Shown here piece by piece: positions 7,621 to 15,800 of a stretch of 64,000 nucleotides of DNA. How positions within the stretch are numbered: position 1 is the first letter of the stretch; each line of letters opens with the position of its first letter. The DNA lies in NCBI RefSeq assembly GCF_013403875.1, contig NZ_JACBNX010000002.1, positions 1 to 64,000 on the forward strand. The letters run 5' to 3'. The notes beneath the pieces were generated by a model. It searched no databases. It saw only the letters and a list, made by a program, of their open reading frames with translations, and was not told the origin of the DNA. A program made the position numbers and the translations under genes. Source of the DNA: Burkholderia guangdongensis (lineage in GTDB: Bacteria; Pseudomonadota; Gammaproteobacteria; Burkholderiales; Burkholderiaceae).

Positions 7621-8859
7621 TTACGCGGCGGGCGCGCCGTCCGCGAGGAAGCGCTCGGCGAGCAGCGTCCAGTACGCGGCGCCGACGACGACGTTGTCGT
7701 CGTTGAAGTCGAAGCCGGGGTTGTGCACCATGCAGCCGCTCGGGCCGCTGCCGTCGCCGTTGCCGACGAGCAGATAGCAGCCGGGGCGCTGTTCGAGCAT
7801 GAACGCGAAATCCTCGCTGCCGGTGAGCGCCGGGCCTTGCGGCGTCACGCGCTCGTGCCCGACGAGCTCGACGCCGACGCGGCGCGCGAACTCGGTTTCG
7901 TCGGCGGTGTTGATGAGCGCCGAGTAGCCGCGCTGGTAATCGACCTCGGCCTTCACGCCGAAGCCTTGTGCATGCGAATGCGCGAGCTCGACGATCCGCT
8001 GCTCGAGCAGGTCGCGCACGGCCGGCTTCAGCGCGCGCACGGTCAGCTCGAGACGCGCGTTCTGCGGAATCACGTTGTTCGCGGTGCCGGCCTGCATCAT
8101 CCCGACCGTGACCACCGCGGTTTCCTGCGGATCGACGTTGCGCGACACGACGGTCTGCAGCGCCATCACGAGGCTCGCGGTCGCGACGACCGGATCGGTC
8201 GCGCGGTGCGGCGACGCGCCGTGGCCGCCGACGCCGTGAATCGTGATGATCACCTTGTCCGACGACGCCATCATCGGCCCGTCGCGGAACACGAGATGCC
8301 CCTGCGGCACGCCCGGCGCGTTGTGCATCGCGAAGATCGCGTCGCACGGAAACTTGTCGAACAGGCCGTCGTCGAGCATCCGCGCGGCGCCGCTGTCGGA
8401 CTTGCCGTACTCCTCGGCCGGCTGGAAGATCAGGTTCAGCGTGCCGGAGAAACGGCCGCGCTCGGCGAGCGTGCGCGCCGCGCCGAGCAGCATCGCGGTG
8501 TGGCCGTCGTGGCCGCACGCGTGCATCACGCCGGTGTGGCAGCTCGCGTGCTCGAGCCCGGTGGCCTCGTGGATCGGCAGCGCGTCCATGTCCGCGCGGA
8601 TGCCGATCGCGCGCGCGCCGTCGCCGCGGCGCAGCTGCGCGACGAGACCGGTGCCGCCGAGCCCGCGCTCGACACGATAGCCCCATTCCCGCAGCCGCTC
8701 GGCGACGAGATCGCTGGTCCGCCGCTCGTCGAACGACAGCTCCGGATGGCGATGGATGTCGCGCCGGATCGAGACGAATTCGTCGGCATGGCGCCGCACG
8801 TGCTGCAACAGTTCTTCCGTGTACATGTCGGGCTCGGTACGAGTGAAATTGCCGTTCAT
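7621..8859 (-). CDS. M20 metallopeptidase/amidohydrolase (hippurate hydrolase-like)
   Basis: A 412-residue cytosolic zinc amidohydrolase of the M20D group, which cleaves N-acyl amino acids such as hippurate or N-acetyl amino acids. Metal and catalytic motifs are present: MHACGHDGHTAMLLG, FQPAEEYG, the dimerisation-lid GVGGHGASPH and the late Glu/His segment near TGSEDFAFML. The start at 8859 (MNGNFTRTEP) is chosen, but 8826 (MYTEELLQH) is equally plausible and neither has a strong Shine-Dalgarno. It is transcribed divergently from the LysR gene and ahead of the MHS transporter, forming a likely regulated catabolic unit. Confidence 0.9.
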   Translation of the reverse strand: MNGNFTRTEPDMYTEELLQHVRRHADEFVSIRRDIHRHPELSFDERRTSDLVAERLREWGYRVERGLGGTGLVAQLRRGDGARAIGIRADMDALPIHEATGLEHASCHTGVMHACGHDGHTAMLLGAARTLAERGRFSGTLNLIFQPAEEYGKSDSGAARMLDDGLFDKFPCDAIFAMHNAPGVPQGHLVFRDGPMMASSDKVIITIHGVGGHGASPHRATDPVVATASLVMALQTVVSRNVDPQETAVVTVGMMQAGTANNVIPQNARLELTVRALKPAVRDLLEQRIVELAHSHAQGFGVKAEVDYQRGYSALINTADETEFARRVGVELVGHERVTPQGPALTGSEDFAFMLEQRPGCYLLVGNGDGSGPSGCMVHNPGFDFNDDNVVVGAAYWTLLAERFLADGAPAA

Positions 8860-8945
8860 GCTAGACAGCGCCGGAGAATAAATCCAATGCATTGTTCTAT
8901 GGATTAGTATTACTGGAACTCATCGAACGGCGGGCCGACCACGCC
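8860..8945. promoter_or_regulatory. Divergent promoter region with LysR-type palindromes
   Basis: The region between the amidohydrolase and LysR genes holds two nested symmetries. One is AATCCA (8881-8886) with TGGATT (8900-8905), arms 13 bases apart. The other is the perfect palindrome CAATGCATTG (8885-8894). It is AT-richer than its surroundings. LysR regulators bind T-N11-A type dyads in exactly this divergent layout, so this is the probable operator; binding is inferred. Confidence 0.5.
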
Positions 8946-9845
8946 ATGAATTTCGCGCAGCTCCAGCATCTGATCGCGCTCGCCGACACGCAGTCGTTCA
9001 GCAAGGCCGCGCAGCGCGCGCACGTGACGCAACCGGCGCTGAGCCGCAGCATCCAGGCGCTGGAGGAGGCGCTCGGCGAGAAGCTCGTCGACCGGATCGG
9101 GCGGCGCAACGAGCTGACGCCGTTCGGGCGGACGGTCGTCGAGCGCGCGCGGCGGATCGTGTTCGAGGCGACCGAGCTGATGCAGAGCGGGAGCCGGCTG
9201 CGGCAGGGGGCGGAGACGACGCTGCGGGTCGGTTTCGGTTCCGGGCCCGGCGCGATGCTGACGGTGCCGCTGATGCTGCACGTCGCGCATCACTATCCGC
9301 GCGCGAAGCTCAGCATCGCGCGCGGCGCGATCGAGCTGCAGCTCCAGGCGCTGCGCGCGCGCAACGTCGACGCGATCGTCGTCGACGTGCATTCGCTCGG
9401 CGCCGCCGGGGATCTCGCGATCGAGCGGCTGCCGGACCTGCGCGCGGGCTTCGTCGCGCGCGGCCAGCACCCGCTCGCGGGGCGGGCCGGCGTGACGCTC
9501 GACCAGATGCGGCGCTACCCGATCGTGTCGACCGCGCTGAGCGAGATGGCGGCGCGAATGATGCGCGAGCGCTTCGGGCCCGACGGCGATCCGCAGCAGC
9601 TGATCACGCTGCGCTGCGAGGAGATCCTGTCGTGCCTCGACGTGACGCAGGCGAGCGACGCGATCTTTCTCGGGATCGTCGCGCCGGCGCGCGAGCGCAT
9701 CGCGCGCGGCGAGCTGGCCGAGCTGCAGGTGAGCCCGGTCGCCGCCGGCCATGCGAATCTCGCGATCGTGACGCTGGCCGGGCGCAGCGAGGCGCCGTTG
9801 ATGCCGATGCTGCGGAATTTCGTGTTCACGCATCTGCATGATTGA
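8946..9845 (+). CDS. LysR-family transcriptional regulator
   Basis: A 299-residue regulator. The N-terminal winged helix-turn-helix (1-60) contains the diagnostic SFSKAAQRAHVTQPALSRSIQALEE-type helices. A linker and a substrate-binding-like effector domain (about 90-295) follow. The start MNFAQLQHLIALADT is the standard LysR N terminus, so the longer upstream reading frame is not used. It probably controls the divergent amidohydrolase and MHS transporter genes in response to their substrate or product, and its own expression. Confidence 0.93.
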   Translation: MNFAQLQHLIALADTQSFSKAAQRAHVTQPALSRSIQALEEALGEKLVDRIGRRNELTPFGRTVVERARRIVFEATELMQSGSRLRQGAETTLRVGFGSGPGAMLTVPLMLHVAHHYPRAKLSIARGAIELQLQALRARNVDAIVVDVHSLGAAGDLAIERLPDLRAGFVARGQHPLAGRAGVTLDQMRRYPIVSTALSEMAARMMRERFGPDGDPQQLITLRCEEILSCLDVTQASDAIFLGIVAPARERIARGELAELQVSPVAAGHANLAIVTLAGRSEAPLMPMLRNFVFTHLHD

Positions 9846-9856
9846 TGCGGCGGCTG

Positions 9857-9882
9857 GCGTGCTGCGGTGGTGTGCAGCACGC
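9857..9882. terminator. Hairpin between convergent genes
   Basis: A perfect 9-bp stem GCGTGCTGC/GCAGCACGC (9857-9865, 9874-9882) with an 8-base loop sits between the stops of the LysR and GST genes. It lacks a clean U-tract on either strand, so it may act as a mRNA-end stabiliser or a weak bidirectional terminator. Confidence 0.55.
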
Positions 9883-9890
9883 AGGTGCTT

Positions 9891-10505
9891 TCAGCGGTGC
9901 AGCAGCCGTTCTGCCTCACGTTGTTCGATCGCTAGCGCGCGGCGATAGCCGTCGCGGTCCTCGGCGCGCGCGACGTAGTCGCCGAGCACACCTTCGTTCG
10001 GCAGCAGTCGTGCGGCGAACGCGATCTTCAGCGTGCTCGCGGCGAGCAGGTCGGCGGCGGTGAAGCGATCGCCGATGAGCCACGGCGCGCGGCCGAGAGT
10101 TTCGATCAGCGCACGCTGCACGCGGGCGAGATCGCCCCAGCCGAACGCGGACGGATTGCCCGGCGCGCCGGAGAGCTTTTCGGCCATCGCCGGCTCGAGG
10201 CACGACGGCGTGAAGAACAGCCACTGCAGGAAGCGCCCGCGCAGCGGATCGCCGGGCGGGACGCCGAGCCGCGCGTCGGGGAAGCGGTCGGCGAGATGCA
10301 GCAACACCGCGCCGGATTCGGCGAACGGCGCGCCGCCGTCGTCGAGCGCGGGCAGCTTCGCCATCGGATTGACGAGCGTGAACGCGTCAGTGCTTTGTTC
10401 ATGCGTGTGCAGATCGATCGGCACGAGTTCATATATGGCCCCGATTTCTTCCAGCATCCACAGCGCACGGAACGCGCGGGTTTTCGGCCAGTAATAGAGT
10501 TTCAT
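9891..10505 (-). CDS. Glutathione S-transferase family protein
   Basis: A 204-residue cytosolic GST. The N-terminal thioredoxin-like half begins MKLYYWPKTRAFRALWMLEE and holds the cis-proline loop NPMAKLPAL (47-55) and the glutathione-binding ES dipeptide in FAESGAVLLHLAD. The C-terminal half is all-helical, with the LIGDRFTAADLLAAS N-capping motif. The start is supported by an AAGGAG-like Shine-Dalgarno just upstream (CACAAGGAGCCGCG). The substrate is unknown. The adjacent accessory patch begins immediately upstream. Confidence 0.9.
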   Translation of the reverse strand: MKLYYWPKTRAFRALWMLEEIGAIYELVPIDLHTHEQSTDAFTLVNPMAKLPALDDGGAPFAESGAVLLHLADRFPDARLGVPPGDPLRGRFLQWLFFTPSCLEPAMAEKLSGAPGNPSAFGWGDLARVQRALIETLGRAPWLIGDRFTAADLLAASTLKIAFAARLLPNEGVLGDYVARAEDRDGYRRALAIEQREAERLLHR

Positions 10506-10827
10506 CGCGGCTCCTTGTGGGGGAATGTTTCAGTGTAATCGAGGTGGAGCGGGCGAATCGGCGTCGTTTGTCGGCGGTGTCAGGCTGACGATGGCGGGGA
10601 CCGCTTGATCCATGGCGTCTGCAATGGTTTGCCATGATTCGTTTTCTGGCAGACACATCAATGGCGTGCGCGACGGCACATCGGAAAGATTGAGGCGGAT
10701 CAAAGTCCTCGCTGGTTTGAAAGGAGATTGTGGGTGTGTGTTGGTGCTTCTTGTTAGGATCTGGCTGTCGTGATTTTTAAGGAGTCCGACTTTCTCCATG
10801 TTGCAAACAAACTTGCGAGGTGACTTG
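10506..10827. other. 322-bp intergenic stretch, lower GC, between GST and bacteriocin-like gene
   Basis: Carries the divergent promoters of the GST gene (minus) and the bacteriocin-like gene (plus). The GC content visibly falls here. A 42-codon minus-strand frame beginning at ATG 10656 reads like ordinary protein but has no Shine-Dalgarno, so it is not called. Confidence 0.4.
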
Positions 10828-11100
10828 ATGGTTGAAGAACTCAGCAGGAGCGAAATCGATTTGGTTTCCGGCGCGGAAGGGGAAGGGATGCTGATTGGTA
10901 CTGGATTGGGTTGGCTCGCCGGCCGATGGGGCGGAGCGCAAGCGGGGGGGCTTGTCGGTGCGGGCGTGGGGTCGGTCGTACCTGGTATTGGCACTGTCGG
11001 CGGCGCGATAATCGGTGCTACTGCGGGGACGATCTATGGAGGGGGATTTGGCGCAACGTTAGGTGGCTACATCGGGAGCAACATTCCGTGGCGACGCTGA
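10828..11100 (+). CDS. Bacteriocin-like precursor with double-glycine-type leader
   Basis: A 90-residue precursor. Residues 1-16 (MVEELSRSEIDLVSGA) match the leader consensus of class II bacteriocins and colicin V-type microcins: acidic, with the ELS..EIDLVSG core and a GG/GA cleavage pair. The mature part would be about 74 residues, extremely Gly/Ala-rich with GxxxG glycine-zipper spacing and ending IPWRR, as expected for a membrane-inserting peptide. The start at 10828 has GAGG eight bases upstream; a longer frame from 10798 has no such support. No cognate peptidase-containing ABC exporter is in the window. A membrane protein gene follows and could give immunity. Identity rests on leader and composition. 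Confidence 0.65.
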   Translation: MVEELSRSEIDLVSGAEGEGMLIGTGLGWLAGRWGGAQAGGLVGAGVGSVVPGIGTVGGAIIGATAGTIYGGGFGATLGGYIGSNIPWRR

Positions 11101-11146
11101 CAGGTTCTAACGGTTAGCAATGTAATTCGTTAGGATGACTTCAAGA

Positions 11147-11182
11147 TGGCGAGCATTGGTTGAATACCCTCCTGGCTCGCCA
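11147..11182. other. Inverted repeat between bacteriocin-like gene and its neighbour
   Basis: TGGCGAGC (11147-11154) pairs with GCTCGCCA (11175-11182) across a 20-base loop. A smaller dyad CTAACG/CGTTAG lies at 11107-11133. There is no U-tract. These could attenuate transcription, stabilise the bacteriocin mRNA, or bind a regulator. Confidence 0.4.
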
Positions 11183-11217
11183 CCCATCACCTTTCCTTGA
11201 TATTTGAATCACCCATC

Positions 11218-11598
11218 ATGATGATATCGCCCGAGCAAGGTGTGCTAAGAATGCTGGCAATCAACGCTGCGGCGTGCATAAGCGGCTTGTGTTTGCTATG
11301 GCTGTTTTCCGCGCAGTTTGTCTCGAACTACGTCGCCTATGAGTCTGCCGGTGCTTCGTGCATGTACCTCATCAGCAGATATATCGTCAGTTGGCCAAAT
11401 TATCTGCATGAGAACCGCATTCTGGCCTCACGTGCGGCCTATCATGCAGCGGGGTTCTTGCCGAGCGCGTTTTCGTTATTGGGTGTTTTCAAAACGATTA
11501 CCGTCGGACAGATCGACGGTTTGATGTACGTCTCATCCGTCGTGTTTGGCGCGGAGTTGGGGGAATATCGAAAAATGTGTCTCCGGAATCGAAAATAG
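11218..11598 (+). CDS. Small membrane protein, candidate immunity protein
   Basis: A protein of about 126 residues that I do not recognise. Residues 10-35 form a clear membrane segment (MLAINAAACISGLCLLWLFSAQFV). One or two weaker ones lie at about 80-115 (AAGFLPSAFSLLGVF, GLMYVSSVVFGAEL). The C terminus is basic (YRKMCLRNRK). Start choice is uncertain: ATG 11218, ATG 11221 or TTG 11197, none with a good Shine-Dalgarno. A 60-base sample at 11281 has 31 G+C, well below the flanking core genes. Its place 117 bp after the bacteriocin-like gene suggests immunity, but that is inference from position. Confidence 0.5.
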   Translation: MMISPEQGVLRMLAINAAACISGLCLLWLFSAQFVSNYVAYESAGASCMYLISRYIVSWPNYLHENRILASRAAYHAAGFLPSAFSLLGVFKTITVGQIDGLMYVSSVVFGAELGEYRKMCLRNRK

Positions 11599-11769
11599 GG
11601 CCATCCGCCGCACGGTGTCGACTGGAGCGCACACGAGCGCGAACGCGCGGCCGAGCGCCACGGGGAGCGTGCACAATTTACCCACCATCGTCATCACGCC
11701 TGTCATCCAGTGAAGCGCAGTGCTCTGTCCCGGCTATGATTTCGCACTACCTCGGAATCCGACCCGCTG

Positions 11770-12360
11770 ATGAACGCCTTTTACTGGTTGCTGCTCAATA
11801 TTGGAGTTCCCGTTCTCGGCCCCATATTCATGCTGGCGCTCGTCTCGCCGTCGTACGGCTGGCCGGTCGCGAAGCGGATGATTTTTGATGCGGTCAAGGA
11901 CGGGCAGTTGTTCTGGGCGGCTATCGCACTCTCGGCTTCGGCGCTTTACGAGCTATTTACCTGGTTGGACAAGGTGAAGACGCCAATCGCCGCAGCCTTG
12001 GCTGCGGCACAGCAGGCGGCGGTGAAGGGGGCAGTTGCCGCCAGCGCAGTGGCGGCCGATACGGCCCCCAGCCCGGATCTCATCTTTGTCGTGCAGGTTG
12101 CTATCGTGGTCTTCTTTGCGATAGCAATTGTCAGCGCCGGTCTTGTCATGCTGATGGGCATCAAGGCGTACCACGACGAACGCGAGCGGCAGCTCACGGC
12201 CGCGCAAGCTCCGGCGGCGGCCCAGCCAGCCGCCCCGGCGGCACCCGCACCAGCAGTGACGGCATCTTCGACGCGTTGGCCTACGAACCTGAAAGTGTCG
12301 TTTTGGCTTACCCTGACGTCATCGTTCCTGTTCGCGGCCATGCACTTCCTGATTGGCTGA
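11770..12360 (+). CDS. Hypothetical four-helix membrane protein
   Basis: A 196-residue membrane protein of unknown function. Hydrophobic segments lie at about 5-28, 45-65, 103-128 and 175-195. An Ala/Pro-rich flexible stretch (about 145-165) precedes the last one, and a charged KAYHDERERQ loop follows the third. No catalytic motif is visible. It lies 171 bp after the candidate immunity gene on the same strand and 53 bp before a second small membrane protein, with a shared terminator at 12636. It could belong to the same accessory unit as the bacteriocin-like gene. Confidence 0.65.
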   Translation: MNAFYWLLLNIGVPVLGPIFMLALVSPSYGWPVAKRMIFDAVKDGQLFWAAIALSASALYELFTWLDKVKTPIAAALAAAQQAAVKGAVAASAVAADTAPSPDLIFVVQVAIVVFFAIAIVSAGLVMLMGIKAYHDERERQLTAAQAPAAAQPAAPAAPAPAVTASSTRWPTNLKVSFWLTLTSSFLFAAMHFLIG

Positions 12361-12413
12361 GGCAAGGCCGGTCCGCCAACGGTGGTATACTCGCGTGGTC
12401 GAAGGAGTCCGCT

Positions 12414-12572
12414 ATGGAAAAAATCCTGCATTCGTCCGCAACGAACAAGCTGCTCGAATTCGCCGGGTCGCAGAAGAACATCGACCTGGTGGCGAAGTGG
12501 CTAGGCGGCGGCGTGGCTGTCATTGCAGCCATTCTGGCAGTGGCGGTTACCGGCCATCTGATTATCCGCTGA
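12414..12572 (+). CDS. Hypothetical 52-residue membrane protein
   Basis: Starts MEKILHSSATNKLLEFAGSQ, with a strong GAAGGAG Shine-Dalgarno at 12401-12407 six bases before the ATG. This start overrides a longer open frame beginning at 12276. An amphipathic N-terminal half is followed by a single membrane helix at about 31-50 (GGGVAVIAAILAVAVTGHLI). Its size and layout resemble single-span regulatory peptides or type I toxin-like peptides, but nothing in the sequence proves either. It is cotranscribed by position with the upstream 196-residue membrane protein. Confidence 0.6.
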   Translation: MEKILHSSATNKLLEFAGSQKNIDLVAKWLGGGVAVIAAILAVAVTGHLIIR

Positions 12573-12635
12573 CGCATCTGCCTGCGGACGGGGGCGGACA
12601 CGCCGCACCACGACCTCACCGATTTACAGCAACCG

Positions 12636-12671
12636 AACCCCTGTGACCCGTGTCACAGGGGTTTTGTTTTT
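12636..12671 (+). terminator. Strong Rho-independent terminator
   Basis: AACCCCTGTGAC (12636-12647) pairs perfectly with GTCACAGGGGTT (12652-12663) across a four-base loop, followed by TTTTGTTTTT. This ends the small-membrane-protein unit. The rest of the 308-bp gap up to 12880 is a pyrimidine-rich leader for the next gene with no other feature seen. Confidence 0.92.
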
Positions 12672-12880
12672 GCACGCCGAGCGCCAGGTCGATCCCCCAT
12701 CGTCTCCTTCCCGCAAGATTCTTCTCAATCCCCCCGAAACACGAAGCCATTCTTCTCGCCTCCCGCCCATCCCGGCAAGAAGAGAAAAAACATTCTTCAT
12801 TCGGCGCTCAAGAATAGAGCCCACTGACTACGCGCGACCGCACCGCGCGAGCCGACACAGCACAATTCTGGAGACGCCCC

Positions 12881-15800
12881 ATGACCGCCCGCCTGCCCGA
12901 CGACGGCCTGCCCCCCCTTTCCGACTATCGTCTGACCGACAACCTGAGCGCGACGCGCGGCCGGATCTTCCTGACCGGCACGCAGGCGCTCGTGCGGCTG
13001 CTGCTGATGCAGCGCGCGCTCGACGCCGCGCAGAACCTGAACACCGCCGGCTTCGTCAGCGGTTATCGCGGTTCGCCGCTCGGGATGGTCGATCAGCAGC
13101 TGTGGAAGGCGAAGAAGCTGCTCGACGCGAGCGCAGTGCGCTTCCTGCCCGCGATCAACGAGGAACTCGGCGGCACCGCGGTGCTCGGCACGCAGCGCGT
13201 CGAGGCCGACGCCGAGCGCACCGTCGAAGGCGTGTTCGCGATGTGGTACGGCAAGGGGCCGGGCGTCGACCGCGCCGGCGACGCGTTGAAGCACGGCAAC
13301 GCGTACGGCTCGTCGCCGCACGGCGGCGTGCTCGTCGTCGCGGGCGACGATCACGGCTGCGTGTCGTCGTCGATGCCGCATCAGAGCGACTTCGCGATGA
13401 TCGGCTGGCACATGCCGGTCGTGAATCCGGCGAACATCGCGGACATGCTCGAATTCGGCCTGTACGGCTGGGCGCTGTCGCGCTTCTCCGGCGCATGGGT
13501 CGGCTTCAAGGCGATCTCCGAGACCGTCGAATCGGGCTCGACCGTCGATCTAGACGCGCTGCAGACGCACTGGCCGGCACCCGAAGGCTTCGCACCGCCG
13601 GCGGGCGGGCTGCACAACCGCTGGCCCGACCTGCCGAGCCTGACGATCGAGGCGCGCCTCGCCGCGAAGCTCGACGCGGTGCGCCACTTCGCGCGCACGA
13701 ACAGCATCGACAAGTGGATCGCGCCGAGCGCGCACGCGAACGTCGGCATCGTCACGTGCGGGAAGGCGCATCTCGACCTGATGGAAGCGCTGCGCCGGCT
13801 CGACCTCACGGTCGACGATCTCGACGCGGCCGGCGTGCGGATCTACAAGGTCGGGCTGTCGTTCCCGCTCGAGATGCACCGGATCGACACGTTCGTCGAC
13901 GGCCTCGCCGAAGTGCTCGTGATCGAGGAGAAGGGCCCGGTGATCGAGCAGCAGATCAAGGACCACCTGTACAACCGCACGGACGGCGCGCGCCCGCGCG
14001 TGCTCGGCAAGCACGACGCCGACGGCGCGTGCCTGCTGACCGAGCTCGGCGAGCTGCGCCCGTCGCGGATCCTGCCGGTGTTCGCGTCGTGGCTCGCGCG
14101 GCACAAGCCGGCGCTCGACCGCCGCGAGCGCGTCGTCGATCTCGTCGCGCCGCAGATCCTGTCGAACGACGCGGACGCGGTGCGCCGCACGCCGTACTTC
14201 TGCTCGGGCTGCCCGCACAACACGTCGACGAAGGTGCCGGACGGCTCGATCGCGCAGGCGGGGATCGGCTGCCACTTCATGGCGTCGTGGATGGAGCGCG
14301 ACACGACCGGACTGATCCAGATGGGCGGCGAGGGCGTCGACTGGGCCGCGCACGCGATGTTCACGAACATGAAGCACGTGTTCCAGAACCTCGGCGACGG
14401 CACGTATTTTCACTCGGGGATCCTCGCGATCCGTCAGGCCGTCGCCGCGAAAGCGAACATCACGTACAAGATCCTGTACAACGACGCGGTCGCGATGACC
14501 GGCGGCCAGCCGGTCGACGGCAGCATCTCGGTGCCGCAGATCGCGCGGCAGGTCGAGGCGGAGGGCGTGTCGCGGTTCGTCGTCGTCTCCGACGAGCCCG
14601 AGAAGTACGACGGCCATCACGGTCTGTTCCCGAAGGGCACGACGTTCCATCACCGTCGCGAGCTCGACGCGGTGCAGCGCGAGCTGCGCGAAACGCCCGG
14701 CGTGACCGTGCTGATCTACGACCAGACCTGCGCGGCCGAGAAGCGCCGCCGCCGCAAGAAGGGCGAGTTTCCCGACCCGGACAAGCGCCTGTTCATCAAC
14801 GACGCGGTGTGCGAAGGCTGCGGCGACTGCGGCGTGCAGTCGAACTGCCTGTCCGTCGAGCCGCTCGAGACGCCGCTCGGTCGCAAGCGGCGGATCGACC
14901 AGTCGTCGTGCAACAAGGACTTCTCGTGCGTGAACGGCTTCTGCCCGAGCTTCGTCACCGTCGAGGGCGCACAGCTGAAGAAAGCCGCGGGCGCCGCGTT
15001 CGACGAGGCCGCGCTCGCCGCGCGCATCGACGCGCTGCCGCAGCCGGCGACGCATCTCGACGCGGCGCCGTACGACATGCTCGTGACGGGCGTCGGCGGC
15101 ACCGGCGTCGTGACGGTCGGCGCGCTCGTCAGCATGGCCGCACATCTGGAAGGCAAGAGCGCGTCCGTGCTCGACTTCATGGGCTTCGCGCAGAAGGGCG
15201 GCTCGGTGCTGTCGTTCGTGCGGATCGCGTCGAGCGACCGGTGGCTGAACCAGGTGCGCATCGACACGCAGCAGGCCGACGTGCTGCTCGCGTGCGACAT
15301 GGTCGTCGGCGCGAGCGCCGACGCGCTGCAGACGGTGCGGCACGGCCGCTCGCGGATCGTCGTGAACACGCATCAGATCCCGAACGCGTCGTTCGTGCAG
15401 AACCCGGACGCGAACCTGCACGCCGACGCGCTGCTCGCGAAGATGCATCACGCGGCCGGCGACGGCTTCCTGTCGAGCTGCGACGCGCAGGCGCTCGCCG
15501 CGAAGTTCCTCGGCGACACGATCGGCGCGAACATCCTGATGCTCGGCTACGCGTGGCAGCTGGGCCTCGTGCCGGTGTCGCTCGCCGCGATGATGCGCGC
15601 GATCGAGCTGAACAACGTCGCGGTCCCGATGAACAAGCTCGCGTTCTCGATCGGCCGGATGGCGGCCGGCGATCCGGTCGCGCTCGACGCGCTGTGGAAC
15701 GCGCGTCACACGGTTCAGCAGCCGGTCGTGCTCGATTCGCTCGACGCGCTGGTCGCCGATCGCGAAGCGCGGCTCGCCGTCTACGGCGGCGCGCGCTACG

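Noticed and set aside
10530..10994. Minus-strand frame of 154 codons spanning the bacteriocin-like gene and its promoter
   Set aside because: Its first half is antisense to the Gly-rich bacteriocin gene (giving Pro-rich sequence). The second half reads plausibly but has no Shine-Dalgarno or known family; could be a remnant but unsupported.
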